Source: Roridomyces roridus
Lineage: Eukaryota; Basidiomycota; Agaricomycetes; Agaricales; Mycenaceae
Assembly (NCBI GenBank): GCA_029378245.1
Contig: JARKIF010000003.1
Coordinates: 682,001-746,000 of the forward strand
Reading direction: 5' to 3'
DNA: 64,000 bases
This document shows positions 22,531-35,663 of this stretch, piece after piece; positions within the stretch are counted from its first letter, which is position 1, and every line of letters begins with the position of its first letter. Below the pieces are notes generated by a model. The model was not told the origin of the DNA, did not search any database, and was given only the letters and a program-made list of their open reading frames with translations. The position numbers and the translations under genes are program-made.

Positions 22531-23823
22531 CAGATCTAATTGGTACCCATCAACCTGATCTTCACACCATCTCCGCCAACTCCGCGCCCTGCGCACACTT
22601 AAGTACTTGGAACCTGCCGACGGGCCCAGGAGGTTAGGTACTACGGGAGAAGAACAACATCATCAGTTGTTTTTCCTCGAGACTGAATTAAGCGGGAACA
22701 AACCTCCCCCATTCATCTCCAACGCAGCCTCCGAAGTCGCCGCATACAGCGATGTGATGACACCGAGCGAAACGGGGTAGATGAGCATCTTGGTGACGAT
22801 CCAGGCAATGATGGGATAGAGGTGGCGTAGGAGTTGTGAGTCGACACCGCCTAAGTAGTAAAATGTAGTTGGATTCGCTGCAGCTTGAGAGTCAATCTCT
22901 CACGCACCAGGATGTAAAGATATGGCTACGACTCCCTGTTCCCCATATCTCCTTGCGAGCTCGCAAGAGATGAGGACATTACCCTTCCCATTGGCGTAAG
23001 AATGCACCATGGCCGCGAAAAATCTACACACACCAATTTGCTCTGCCCGTACAAACCAAAACCCTTGAGCTTCTTCCGCGCAGGAACCCCTCGTCTCCTT
23101 GCTGTAGGGAATCCCATACAATACCCTTCTTGGGTGCCGTCGATTCATGTGCGTCGGAGGACACTGTTACGATGCGAACACGTTGCGGCTTGCCTGAGAC
23201 TTCGCCTTTTGCGGTGCGCAGCAGTACGGGCATTAGCAATTTAGTGAAGAAATAGTGTCCTGGAAATGGCTGTCAGAAACCATGGAGTCGAAGCGAATTT
23301 AGTACAGACCGAGTACGTGGATCCCGAATTGTGCGTCGTATCCCTGTGCGGTCTCGGGACCGATTCCTGGTGCGTACAATACGCCACTATGGAATAAGAT
23401 TCTATTAGATTGTCGCAAAGAAAAGACTGTGGGCGTACGCGTTATTAATGAGCACATGCAACTCCTGCTCTTTCAAGAGGTACTCCTCCGCGGCTTTGCG
23501 CACCGCAGCGAGGTCGGCTAAGTCGAGCTGTAGGAAATGAATGTCTGTCTTGCCAGTGCTTTCACAGATTTCCTTGATGGCCTCGCGAGCCCTCTCTTCA
23601 GAACGCGTAGCCAAGTATATTTTGGCGTTGCAAACTAGCAGAATCTGGAGCCACGCGACAAGTCTCCTTCCCAATCCCCACGTTTCCGCCAGTCACGAGA
23701 AATATCTGTCCAGTGAGGTCGGGGAGTCGTGACATCTTCAGGAGCTTTCCAGGTGGGTTTGGGCGACCAGCTTTCGCTGAAAGACCCGATGCGCCTCGCC
23801 GGTGGGAGTTTTGAGGTGGACAT
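22531..23823 (-). pseudogene. SDR copy B, inactivated by several lesions
   Basis: Collinear with the intact SDR at 26607-27922. Lesions seen: (1) seven extra bases after APEDV near the TGGNVGIG motif; an ATG inside them could restart as MSRLPDLTGQIF. (2) Intron 1 shrunk from 45 to 10 nt, unspliceable, so the frame runs to TGA. (3) One base missing in the GGGGG run of the GDEGVPARKK segment (near 23090), shifting frame before the active-site Tyr. (4) A TAA in the last exon after ARRQVPST. Motifs still readable in pieces include the INNA end of exon 2 and IVTVSSDAHES. Confidence 0.88.
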
Positions 23824-24337
23824 ACGAACTGAGCTTCAGGCACAAGCAGCAGTGGGAAAAAATAGCCATTGGTCGCTCCTTGATGCCGGCAATTGATGCT
23901 GAACCCCGCAAAAGCCAGTCGGGGTTTTGAAAGCGTTCGGATAAGTACAGTAGTACAGAGCTATAAATGAAAGCTGTTCAGTGTTGTGCAAAACGCCGCT
24001 CGGTGCCCACCCCAATCCGATCGTCTTGAGGGTTGCGCAGCGCCGACGCTGGGCCTCGGCGACGTTATCTTGTGATGTCCTCGACATCACAATCCGAGTC
24101 CGAGTCAGAGTCCATCGTCGGTACTGACGCGTAAGTAAAGGAGATGGCGATCACAGGACAAGTCAACAGTTGTCAACACTCGGCCAACGGGTCTCTGTTC
24201 AAACGTTCATGCGTACACGAATTTGTTATTCTACCGGCTTCCACGGTGGACTTTTGAGAGATGGAAATTTTACAATTTTGCCCCTACTTTGAGAATCTTC
24301 AAGTATAAACCCTTCCGACTTGATTCAAACCTTCCCT

Positions 24338-25960
24338 TCAACTGGCGTCGACTCGGCATACTTTTCCGGATCCTGAACCATTCCGACATGTCAGAGGAGT
24401 ATAAAGGAACATAAATTGGATGGTGCGGGTGAAGACACTTGCCTGCTCGGCCTTCGAAGCCTCACTACCGCTCGAATCCAAGCCCACTGGCATCCGGCCA
24501 AGAACGATGTGCTTGTTTGTTTGAACACCCTAGGGATTTCAAAAACGGGCCGGAGTGTTTAACTGTCGCCTAAGGAAAGTACACACCTCCATTTCCTTCA
24601 TTTCCATATTGGTTGTCGCAGTATTGATGTGACTGCTGGGAGGACCAGCGAAGCGTACGTTGGAGTTCATCATTACAAGTTCATCTCCCCGACCGCCAGA
24701 ATTTTGAATCCTTGAGTTGGCATGGAGGTATGGTAGCACCCCACCAGGTGCCTGGTAATATAGTTTGCCGGGTAGTGCCAGATAAAGTGCCAATGAAGTA
24801 AGTGCCATTAGGGCTATAACCAAGCATGAATCCTCTCTGCGGTAGCAGAAAAAAGTACGCACCACTGAGTGACCCAGTCCCGAGGATCAACCAAATAAGC
24901 TTAGAAACCAAAGCATGCGTTCGTCGGAAGCCGGTGTTGGCTTTAGTCAACTGCAGGTGTCCATATGAGCAAGAGATCGTGAAACAGTTGGAAGTTGTAT
25001 ACGTAGTAGGTCATACAAACTGCGATCAGGAGGTCGCAGGTCGTAGTTCCTACATAATAGATCTGAAATTGAAGCAAGTGTAAACCCCGGGTTGACCCCG
25101 AAAAAATGGAGCAGACGGCATACCCCTCCAATGATGGTGAAGCGACGACTCTGCAACGAGAGTATACTCTCAGCTGAACCGCAGCTGATCATTGGCATGT
25201 TGAGGGGGACAGGGATGCTCACCTTGAGCGATCCACACCGAAAGGGCAATACAAGCCGCAGTGCTGGTCAAGGAAATCTACATCAGAACTGAATCTGGTG
25301 GAAAGAATACTGAATAGTCGATGAAACCTACCGCAAGAACCACACTGGGAACGGCTCGGTGGTTACCGGATAGGACATGCATTCGGTGCGCATAAAATGT
25401 TTGAGTGACAAGGCCGACTAAAAGCCAGAGTAGGATTAAGCAGCGGCTACTTAAAAAAGGGAAGAAAGAAAGAATAACGCACGGAGACCGGCCGTAATTG
25501 GTCCTACGATCCAGTTGAGGCGATCCTTAATGAGACCCGAGATGTCCGCGAAGCCATAACCAAATATGTCGAAATAGCAGTCCAAATCTATGATTTCCGC
25601 GGACAGGATGATACAGTATGCCGCATAGACGAGGCCTTTGACGAACGGCTTGTCCTTGGGGAAAGCTTGACAGTAAAAGTCTGTATATAGAATCAATATG
25701 AACCCAGATAGAAAGTTACAGAGGACTCGGAGACGGACATAGCTGAACCGTTAAAGCGCCCAGAGGCAGAGCGAGGAACTGGCTCATGATCTGGCATAGC
25801 TAACTGAAATGAAGGACGTATGGGATGACAGAAAATTACCAGGGGTCCAGAACTGTGATTCGCTGAAATGGGTCAACATTCTCGAGACAAACGTTGCAAC
25901 CACATACAGTTCCACAACATTTAGCTGGAGAGCGGGAGCCGTGCTTGGGAGGGAGTCCAT
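24338..25960 (-). CDS. DUF6534-type multi-pass membrane protein, copy C (5' splicing uncertain)
   Basis: Minus strand; the most diverged of the three copies. From FYCQAFPKDKPFVKG onward the frame is intact: IIDLDCYFDIFGYGFADISG, RLNWIVGPITAGL, CDLLIAVCMTYY, LTKANTGFRRTHALVSKLI, LMALTSLALYLALPGKLYY. The last exon (GVQTNKHIVLGRMPVGL ...) ends at 24338. Its ALMAL intron has a normal GT donor (GTGCGT), unlike A and B. A start like copy B's lies at 25960 (MDSLPSTAPALQLNVVEL), but joining it at the expected acceptor meets a TAG. An acceptor 24 nt further in, or a start at the ATG of MSQFLALPLG, would rescue it. Possibly functional, possibly an early pseudogene. Confidence 0.65.
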
Positions 25961-26606
25961 TGTGACAATGCCCCAACGAGCCCACCAGCCAGCCTTTTAA
26001 AGCGGCGAACCAATTTTACTTCTGATCATGAGCCTTCTTCGGAGAGCGACAACCTGCGAAACTTACCAGGAGTATTACGGAAGTTGATCAACACCAACGC
26101 CGCGCTGGAAGTCGAGTCTTAAAATGACTGGCCTCGAAAGGAAAGAAATGTTCCCCGTCTATGAAGCGTGCGAGCTCGCAAACCATATATGCACCGACGC
26201 TGCTTCTGTGCCTGGATGATCTTCCTCGAAGTTCGCGATGCCGCGATGGAGAAAACAAATGGAACCCGGCATACATTATCCGGAGTCTGCACCATCGCGG
26301 AGAACGGCGAATTGTGAAACTCGGGAGAAGCTATGTCGATGGTATTGCGAGTCCATAAGATAATCAAGTCGAAATGAACAAGATGGACTCCCGCCAGCCC
26401 GAGGTCGAGGCGTGCGACATCATCGGGGAACATGTAGAGCCTGTAGAGCTGTAAATGAAAAGATGCTGGACAAGAAGCCACAATTTAAGTTGCGGCACTT
26501 GTGCCCACAAACCCAGAGTCTTACAACTGAGCCAGGGTCGCGACAACACGACAAGATTAGCGTGTAACTGCAGGACTAGTACTGAGTTGCATCTCACCAT
26601 ACCGAA

Positions 26607-27922
26607 TTAGAACCCATCAACTTGATCCTCACACCATTTCCACAGCTTCCGCGCCAACTCCATATCCCTCGCGCACTTACTTGGAACTTGCCGGCGGGCC
26701 CAGGAGGTTAGGTACTACGTGAAAAGAACAAGATGATCAGTTGTTTTCCGTGAGACTGAGATTAAGCGGGAACGAACCTCCCCATTCATCTCCAGCGCAG
26801 CCTCCGACGTCGCCGCGTAAAGCGATGTGATGACACCAAGCGAAACGGGGTATATGAGCATCTTGGTGACGATCCAGGCGATGATGGGATGGAGGTGACG
26901 TAGGAGTTGTGAGTCGACACCACCTAAAGGATAGTTGGGTTAGCAGCCGCTTTGGATGAAACTCACGCACCAGGATGCAAAGATATGGCCACGACTCCTT
27001 GGTCCCCGTATCTCCTTGCAAGTTCGGAAGAGATGAGGATGTTACCCTTCCCCATGGGCGTAAGAATGGCCATGGGTCATGGTCGAGAGAAATGTACACA
27101 TACCAATTTACTCTGTCCGTACAGCCCAAAGCCCTTGAGCTTCTTCCGCGCAGGAACCCCCTCGTCTCCTCGCTGTAGGGACTCCCACACAATACCCCTC
27201 TTGGGCGCGGTCGATTCGTGTGCGTCGGAGGACACTGTTACGATGCGAACACGTTGAGGCTTGCCTGAGACTTCGCCTTTTGCGGTGCGCAGCAGTACGG
27301 GCATTAGCAATTTAGTGAAGAAATAGTGTCCTGGAAATGGCTGTCAGAAACCATGGAGTCGAAGCGAATTTCGTACAGACCGAGTACGTGGATCCCAAAT
27401 TGAGCGTCGTATCCCTGTGCGGTCTCGGGACCAATTCCTGGGGCGTACAATACACCACTGCGGAGCAAGATTCTCAGATTTTTCGAGAGGAAAAGAGCTG
27501 TGGGCGCACGCGTTATTGATGAGCACATGCAGCTCCTGCTCTTTCGAGAGGTACTCTTCTGCGGCCTTGCGCACCGAAGCGAAGTCGGCTAGGTCGAGCT
27601 GTAGGAAATGTATATCCGTATTGCCAGTACTTTCGCAGATCTCCTTGATGGCATCGCGAGCCCTCTCCTCCGAACGCGTAGCCAAGTACACTTTGGCGTT
27701 GCGAGCCAGCAGAATCTGGAGTAGCGTGAAAGAGCATAGCAAGAACAAGAGCAGACGCACGCGACAAGTCTCCCTCCCAATCCCCGCGTTTCCGCCCGTT
27801 ACGAGAAAGATCTGTCCAGTGAGGTCGGGGACGTCTTCAGGAGCTTTCCAGGTGGGTTTGGGCGGCCATCTTTCGCTGAAAGACCCGATGCGCTTCGCTG
27901 GTGGGAGTTTTGAGGCGGACAT
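26607..27922 (-). CDS. short-chain dehydrogenase/reductase (retinol dehydrogenase-like), intact copy C
   Basis: Seven exons and about 333 aa. Start ATG at 27922; exon 1 27922-27761, intron 1 27760-27716. Classical SDR motifs: the NAD(P)-binding TGGNAGIG, the structural NNAG (split by an intron), catalytic Ser in TVSSDAHES, and YxxxK as LYGQSK. Conserved ISLHPGGVDSQL and YLTSWARRQVPSKCARD follow, with stop at 26607. Variable substrate; family members of this kind act on lipophilic or steroid-like alcohols and carbonyls (family knowledge). It is the only working SDR of the triplicated array and lies head-to-tail downstream of the MFS gene. No signal peptide seen. Confidence 0.88.
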
Positions 27923-28280
27923 ACCAACTGAGGTTCAAGCGCAAGCAGTGGGAAAAAGAGCTGTTAAAAATGGTCGCTCGCTTGATGCTGGCACTTGATG
28001 CATTCTGAACGCCGGAAAGGCCGAATCTGTTCTTGAAGTTGAAAGAAACAAAGAGACACCGCGACGTCGGGAGACCGTTCGGGACAAATTCGGGAAGACG
28101 CGCAAGCTTGACCATCACGCGCACAAGTTTCGGCACGAACGCCCCTGAGTGGCCTCGCACTTAACTCAAGCAGGTCTAATAAACTGATGTTGTACGTGTA
28201 GGCACCGATTTAGAAGTCTTTTCTAATCCTCCTGAGGCTAAGTGCTTGGGGTGTTCTCACAATTTCGGTGCCTTGAAATT

Positions 28281-30323
28281 TCAGAGCGTCGCCGACACTC
28301 CAGCCCTCCTCCTCTTCCTTACATCCATCACCCATCCAGCCACAGCAACCCCCGCCGCCCCCGCAAAAGTCGTCCCAACATAAATAATCATCTTGCCAAA
28401 CCGTCCATCGCCGACGTCGAACCCAGTCGCGCTCGAGTTGATTACGTCGCTTGTCATGTTGAACTCTGGATTCCGATTATGGACCGCAGCGTAGAGCCTC
28501 GCGGAAATGGGGGTAGAGATGATATTGCCGAGTCCTCGGGAAAGGAGGAGGTATCCGTAGAGCGTGGTGGACATTAGGACGTCTTCCTCTGAAAGAAACG
28601 TTCAACGTGATACATATCGGAGAAGAAGCAGCAGGCAACGTACTGGCGAGGGGTTTCACAAAAGCACTCCATAGACAGGTCCATCCTAAATCCCAAGCTG
28701 TTCAGTTTATTCCTTGTATCGGATAGAATAAGCGTAGCTGACCTCCAGCAACAGCCCCATAAACACTCCCAAAAACAAGCAGCCCAACGAACGTATGTGA
28801 GACGACTCCCCAGAGGATGAAGCTGGTCAAGGAGGTAGAGAGGAAGACTGAGAAGGCTAGCATCCAGGGATTCATGGTGTCGGAGAGGTAGCCCATAGAA
28901 AGGCGGCCCACGATCGAAGATGCTTCAAAAACGTTCAAACGTTCAAGGTTGGATAGGGAGAGACGACTGACCGTTCAACAAGGCTACGGTGACGGCTGAT
29001 TTCGAGGTACTGAGATTGAGTTCATGGGCGAAGGCTACGAGCGATTCAGCTTGCGAAAAGAAAAGAAAAATACTCGATGCACTCACTAGGCAGATAAACA
29101 ATAGGCACGAAATACGCTGACGCCTGAATCGAATTAACCGCAATGAGCAGCCAAAACGAAGGTTGACGAATCCAATTCCGGGGCCCTGGAGCTCCTCTCG
29201 GCACGGGACCCTGCACGCGCGCACGACGGGTGGGCGGGTGGCGGCCTTTGATGAAAGGGAGGAGCGGGGTGATTAGGACGGCCATTGCGATACCGAGGAC
29301 GCGCAGGGTCGTTGGGAGGCCGTAGGCAGATGTTAGGCGCGGGAGGATGAGTGGGATGAGGAGTCCGCCTGCTGCTGTTCCTATGGAATTGGTACAGATT
29401 AGACAGCGACTGCGAGGACCGTCCGCGCCAAAGACATACCGCCGAAAAGAATCCCGTTCGCCATGCCTATACGTCTGACGAACCACTCTGACATGTACGA
29501 AATGCAGGGCAGGTAGAGGATCGCTAGAGGAGTGTCAGTATTTCCATAGGTTAACGAGTGTGAACTCACCTCCTCCAAGGGCGTACAGCACACCTTGCAG
29601 AATAATGAGCTGCCAGATCTAAAATCGTTCTGTCAATCCGAAAAGAAAACATGGAGCAGAACGCTCACTTTGGTCGCATAGCTCGCTGCGATCAACGTCC
29701 CAGAACAGAGCGCCACACCGAGCCACATGGACTTTTGACGATGCTGGGGGTAGCGCGCAGCGATGGGGGTGATTATCGGCGCTGGAAGGCGTCTCAGTCG
29801 GTATGCAATCATCTACTATTGAGGATGGAGGGTGGACTGACCAGAACAATAAATGATTCCAGACGAGAGCGTCCCGATCAGAGGAGGGAGAGATGCAGAG
29901 TCTTTTTGCGAAGCAAAGCGGGGGTCTTGAAGGTATGCTGTGAAAACTGCATTAGACCAACGTTCAATGTAGAAGGGGAGGGGTTACAGTTCAAGAATAT
30001 CCCATACGCGTCGGGAAAACCCCAAACGACGCCTTCGACTACGAACGCCGCAGCCAGCTACGAAATGATGTTTAGTACAATACGACGGAAAGCGGGTTTC
30101 GACGTACGAAAGCCCAAGCGTTGAAGCCTCCGTCTACAGGAGGAAGATTCACTTCGTTGGTGGCTTGGATGTCTGCATCATTGACGCGTTCCGACTCTGA
30201 ACTTGCCACTTGGAATGCCGCAGAGCCAGAGGAAGATTCCGGAAGAGAGACCAGTTCAATCTGGCCCGCGTTTGCCGTGCGGAAGGAGTCCGAGTCGGGC
30301 TGGGTGGCAGACATGGATGACAT
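28281..30323 (-). CDS. MFS transporter, monocarboxylate (MCT-like) type
   Basis: Eleven exons; exon 1 30323-30108, exon 2 30057-29988, exon 3 from 29937; the last exon ends at 28281. About 490 aa. The N-terminal tail is acidic and Ser-rich and leads to the family start VDGGFNAWAF. Membrane segments follow: IIYCSAPIITPIAARYPQHR, GTLIAASYATKIWQLIILQG, YMSEWFVRRIGMANGILFGG, ASSIVGRLSMGYLSDTMNP and MSTTLYGYLLLSRGLGNI. A loop with R/P-rich sequence lies between the two six-helix halves. Predicted plasma-membrane carrier of small organic acids or similar solutes; substrate unknown. In-frame ATGs at 30371 and 30314 are alternatives. Confidence 0.88.
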
Positions 30324-31186
30324 GACGGTCTTGACCAAAAGTCGGAGCCGCGGTAATGATAGCCGATACATATGATTGCCGAACCTTTAGGTTTGGCCTT
30401 AATAAGAATTCCTCGTCCCGTGGTTAGTGGCTGTGTCGGCGCTTAATGGGCGCTTTTCTATAATGCCTAGTAGAACTTTTCCGTGGTTAGTGGCTGTGCA
30501 CTCGGCGCCCGGCAAGATACGAATCTGCAAAAAAGGTTCGGCCCTCGCCGCTTGCGGCCTTATCCGTACTCATGTTGAACTCTACTCTCAACTTTGTCAA
30601 CTCGGAAAAATTCAACCCGCATAATCCCACGCCCAGCGTGAATGGAACCAATAATTGTCAGCGCTCGGGGGGCGCGGTTTGCACCATCCATGGCCGCGTG
30701 TTCATAAAATTAGTTCCCCGCTAGCCAGCCCGAGGTCATGACAAAATGTCCGAGGCTCCGAGCCACCGCAGGGCCGTCCCACAAACACCTCGTGGACTCT
30801 GCGTGTGGAAATCCTAGAAAAGAACCAGACGTGACATGACCGAGACGCCCAGAAGTTACAGTTCTCGGGTTTCGTGGTCAGTTGAATTCACACAGTCGTT
30901 GAAGGAACGCAAGGATACTAGTGTCACGTTTCCTGAACCCAGAGAGACAGCTCGGGAGAAAACACACCGTTCTGAATCCTTCCCGAATCCCGATTTCCGT
31001 GCCTTAGGGAAATTGTCATGCTGACTGTGTTTCCGGAGATAGGGACTAAAACGGAACCCGAGCATTGTCAGCAAATCGGTGTTGCGACAAAGTCTTACTC
31101 ATTATCTATCGGAAGATGCGCCGGTCTGCTTCACACACAAACTCAACTTCAACCTCGACACACACGCTCTTCTTGGACGCGTTTGA
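30324..31186. promoter_or_regulatory. divergent intergenic region between MFS and NmrA-like genes
   Basis: 863 bp between start codons. An 18-bp direct repeat CCGTGGTTAGTGGCTGTG occurs at about 30418 and 30481. No gene is supported here. Co-regulation of the two genes is possible but unproven. Confidence 0.4.
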
Positions 31187-32222
31187 ATGCGCCATTACAC
31201 TTCGTTCGCCGTCTTTGGTGCAGGGCTCATCGGGGCGCCGATAGCCAGGGAGTTGCGGGCGCGCGGCGCGTCGGTCCTCGTCCTCACACGACCAGGAGGT
31301 TGTGCGGTCACGGTCAAGAAGAATATGCCCGAAGGGGTCGAGGTGCTGGAGATGGATTATGCTAATGAAGAAGAGGTCACAGGATTGCTCGAACGATATG
31401 CGGTCGAGGTCGTGGTATCCACCATGTCCTCGGCCGAGGTGGCGTTGCAGAATCAGGTGGCGACGACTGCACAGGCCGCGGGGGTGCAGCTCTTTGCACC
31501 ATCCGAATTTGGTATCGTCACTGAGGGTTGCGCGCCCAAGACGGAGGAACTTTGCACGATGGGTTAGTCGAGAAGGATTGGAATGTATGTGTTGGCTTAC
31601 ACTCACGCAGATCATCTCAAGGCTATTCAACTCCCTTTTGCGCGGTTCTATGTGCGCCAATTCGTTCTTGCTGCCGAGTATCGAATGAAAACTTGCATGA
31701 TAGGCTGGATTCTACATCGAAACCATTCCAGCACTGACGGGGTTCAGTGTTAACGGAAAGATTAACGTGGTCGGATACGGAAATATGCCCTGCTCCTTCA
31801 CTGCATCAGACGACGTAGCAGGTGCGTAGTCTGTCCAGCTGCGATACGACGACACTCATCGAGAGCAGGTTTCGTCGCGCATGTCTTGACGACTCTTCCC
31901 CCCGAGGAGCTCTTCAACCAAACCTTCAGGCTGCAAGGGGACCGCTCCACAATATCAGACCTTGGGGCGCTCTTCCGAACAGAGGTCGAATACGTGAAAG
32001 AGGTTCCGGGGCGCATGAGCGAGCTATGGACGAGGATGCAGAGTGCAGCAGAGTGCGGAGTGGGGAGCACCGGGTGAGCCTTTTGCTGCTCGTTACTTTG
32101 GATTGACTCTTTGTAGATGGGATATGCGCCTGTGGGCAGAGGGGACCGAGCATGCGGGGTGCACCAACCATCTTTGGGAGGACCACCAGTGGAAGACGAT
32201 TAGGTCCTTTTACAGGTTATAG
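31187..32222 (+). CDS. NmrA-like / isoflavone-reductase-like NAD(P)-binding oxidoreductase
   Basis: Five exons: 31187-31562, 31611-31651, 31704-31821, 31869-32073, 32117-32222; 281 aa. The N-terminus has the Rossmann motif FGAGLIGAPIARELRARG. Then come ALQNQVATTAQAAGVQLF, the family motif APSEFG, and FYIETIPALTGF. This NmrA group includes aromatic-alcohol reductases and redox sensors; no catalytic Tyr-Lys pair is obvious, so enzyme or sensor cannot be told apart. The end (GWDMRLWAEGTEHAG ...) is out of the conserved core and may bind substrate. Confidence 0.8.
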
Positions 32223-32372
32223 CCCTCTTGTATTATCTAGTTCGTCTTGGAGGATTTTTCGCAAGTCTCGCCGTCCTGGCCGCGACATGGTCATGCTCAA
32301 GTCATGCCGTGGTGTGTCATCAAATTCGGTGCCGTCAGAGTCACTCAAATCTTTTGTTCTTTCTCCAATGCC

Positions 32373-35300
32373 ATGTCTGATCCAGAAAACGACACGGAGA
32401 GCGATTGGGAAGAGGTCCCTGTTCCCGAGGAGGAGAAGCACCTCGAAATCACCATCTCAACAACGCAGAAGCAAAAGTGGAAGCCGCGACTGACTACCGT
32501 CGAACGCACCCTTCGCGTCAACTCTCACAAGCTTCACACCCTCGTCCTCCTGGCCAACGCGCAAATCAGAAACAAATGGATAAACGACCCTCTGTTACAA
32601 GTAAATGCCTCCATTCCGAGCCCGACTCTGTTTTCCCTGACCCAGCAGCTAGGCAAGACTCATGTCTTTGACTCCTCTGTCCCTCCAAAATTCGTTCGCC
32701 ATGATACACAAGTCCCGTGTGCCCGAGAAGCACAAGCGCGGGCGAATGTTTGAAACCGCCATGAACCACCTCGCCTTTTGGTGGGCCAGAACGTTTTTCG
32801 ACGTCACCTTTGAAGGCCACCTCCGCAACCGCACCTTTGAATCCGTCCACCGGTCCATGGAGGCGCACGACTTGGTACCGCCTGAGGGGATTTGGGATGT
32901 AGACATCCTGAAGGACGTGCTGGACGACGAGGGTGAGGTTATCAAGAGCCCGAAAAGTCTGATGAAGCACGCGCTTATGAAGAAGGGCACGCGCGATACG
33001 AGTGCGCAGCTGTTCACCTCTCTGTGCCGTGGTCTTGGCATCCCCGCGCGTCTGGTTGTCAGTCTGCAGAGTGTGCCATGGCAGAGCAACGTCGGGAAGG
33101 CCAAAACGGATACTCGCAAGGGCAAGGGCAAGATGGAGGATGTGGAGGAAGAGCCCGTTGTGGAGGATCCCAAGGGCAAGGGGAAATCCAAGGAGGCGTC
33201 CCCTGCATTTGCCGGTAGCGGACAACGTCTTGACGGGGAGCCTGTCAAGAGCGAAAAGGCGAAGGGGAAGGAAAAGGCAAAGCCTGCCGTGAAGCTGCGA
33301 AAGAAGAAGCCTAAAGGGAATGTCCTGGGCAGCGGCCCCTCGTCATCCAAAGGTACGATTCTACATTATCTCTGTTACTTGCCTATTGACAAAGTACAGA
33401 CCCCGCAACGACTCCTCCTGTATTCTGGACCGAAGTCTTCTCCCGTCCAGACGCCCGATGGATCCCCGTCGACCCCATCCGTGGGCTCGTCAACCAGCCG
33501 TACATATTCGATCCTTCGGTGACAACTGAAGTCCCCATCCACACCTCTGTCGCCAACGCGAACCCGGGCTCCGCCTACGCCCGCCCCAGTGCCCCGACGC
33601 ACCCCGGAAAGGCAACGAAACGCGCCGATAGTGACAACAGGATGCTGTATGTCGTGGCGTTGGAGGACGACGGATATGGACGCGACGTGACCCGCAGATA
33701 CGCGAGAAACTACTCTGCCAAGATTGCGCGGATACAGGGCGGAGACAGAAGACGTGGCGGTGGACGGGCTGCGTGGTGGGCGAGGGTGCTGGAGGGGATT
33801 ATGAGGCCGTATCGACTGGCTCGGGATGATGCCGAGGACGCCGAGCTGGATGCTTTACAGCTGCACGAGGGAATGCCGACGACCATTGGGGAGTTCAAGG
33901 ACCACCCGATGTACGTGCTGCAGCGGCACCTTACTCAAACTCAGACCCTCTACCCATCTCCCCCACTCACCCGCGAACTCGGTAAATTCCGAGGCGAGTC
34001 CGTCTACCCGCGCTCGGCCGTCGTCACGCTCAAGACGGCGGAGAATTGGATGCGGAGCGAAGGGAGGCAGATCAAGGAGGGGCAGCAGCCGCTGAAGTTT
34101 ATCAAGCTCCGTGCTTCGACACTTGGGAAAATGCGCGAGGCGGAGATGTTGCGCGAGGGACTTCGAGTCGCAGGTGAAAATGAGAATGCCGAGGGCTCGA
34201 AGAAGACGCAGGATCAAGAACCCATGCAGGGGATGTATGCACTCTTTCAGACGACGCTCTACGTTCCTGACCCTATCGTTGACGTGCGTTTTTCTTTTTC
34301 TTTTTCTCTTGTCAATGTGTTTATATTTTCTATCCAGGGGGTCATTCCGAAGAACAATTTTGGAAATATCGATCTCTACGTGCCGAGCATGCTCCCCGCC
34401 GGGGCCGTCCACATTCCTTGTTAGTTCTCACTCTACTTTGAGTCAGGTTTTGACTCATTGGTTCGCAGACAAGGGAACTGCCAAAATCGCCAAGAAACTG
34501 GGGATACAGTATGCCGAGGCGGTGGTGCGTATGATCTTCCAGCCCTCTATATCGCCTGACAGTCCTCATAGACGGGTTTTGAATTCAAACATCGCGCTGC
34601 AACGCCCATCATGTCCGGAATCGTTGTCGCAGCCGAGAACGAGGGTCTAGTGCTCCAAGTACGCGTTCATTCGTCCGGACTCCTACATAGTATTTATTGC
34701 TCCATGCAGGCGTACCATGATGCGGAAAGCGACGCCGCCGAGAAAGCCCGGATCAAACGGCGGCAACGAGTACTCAAGCGGTGGGTGCGGCTGGTGCATG
34801 GGCTGCGTATACGCCGGGATTTGCAAGAAGAGTACAAGGACCGGCAGCCTGCTGCGGATGCCGAGAAGGGCGAGGTTGGTCCCAGACAATTATCTGCTAG
34901 CCACATCTAATTGATTTGCAGAACATCGAGATCAAGCCAGGGTTAGCTGGCGGTGGCTTCGTTGTTGGAGCAGACGCCGTCGTCCAGGCGTATCAACTGC
35001 CGAAATCCTTTATACCTTCGATCGGCGCCGACTCTGCGGGTCAGTCGAGAGGGATATCAGAGGATGATGTGGCAGAGGAGCGGACGTACCAGTTCGAGAC
35101 GATGGACGTTGACGAGGAGCCCAGCGTCGTGGAGGAGCTTCCACCTGCTCCTAGCACGTTGACTGAACCCAAGTCTATGATGCAGCTAGCGGAGGAAGCT
35201 TCTGCACGGCTTCAGGCAGAGTTTGCTCGAGACAACGTCGAGGAGGATGAGGTCGAGGAACTCAGTATTGCTCCAGCTGAGGGTGCCTCGAACGGCAAGG

Positions 35301-35623
35301 CCAAGAAGTCTCGGGCGAAGAAGGCTGCAGCTACTCCGAAGAACCCGAAGCCGAAAGGCCGATTCGGAACACGGTCGTCGGCAAGAAAACGGCGGAGGAA
35401 CGATGCGTCGGATTCTGACGCATCTGGGGGAGAGCAGGAGGAGGAGGAGAGGGAGGAACCAGCACCTCGTGCGAAGCGGGTCAAGGCAGCTGCCACTACT
35501 GAGTCTGCTCCGTCCGCTGCCCCTGCTGGGAGGAGTCTTCGGCCCAGACGGTCGAAAACTCAGACGCAGCTGGAGGAGGAAGAGGAGCGAGAGCGGGCAT
35601 TCCAGAGAGCAGTCGCGGAGTAA
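32373..35623 (+). CDS. RAD4: DNA damage recognition protein RAD4/XPC
   Basis: Eight exons: 32373-32600, 32653-33352, 33400-34283, 34338-34419, 34469-34524, 34572-34658, 34710-34874, 34922-35623; 967 aa, all in frame. It recognises helix-distorting lesions in global nucleotide excision repair. The transglutaminase-like fold is interrupted by a Lys/Glu-rich insert (about residues 220-310) and resumes at PVFWTEVFSRPDARWIPVDP. BHD1-3 follow: TIGEFKDHPMYVLQRHL, LYVPDPIVDGVIPKNNFGNI and DLYVPSMLPAGAVHIPY, then IAKKLGIQYAEAVTGFEFK. The tail after about residue 780 is acidic, then basic (AKKSRAKKAAATPK), likely nuclear localisation. Its final 300 bp are copied at 40532-40860 and 57231-57546. Confidence 0.93.
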
Positions 35624-35663
35624 GAATATGATACGATTGTATAATTTTGAATGTAATAAATGT

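Noticed and set aside
26607..32222. secondary-metabolite cluster (SDR, MFS, NmrA-like)
   Set aside because: No core synthase, terpene cyclase, PKS, NRPS or P450 in the window; the SDR belongs to a separate tandem array.
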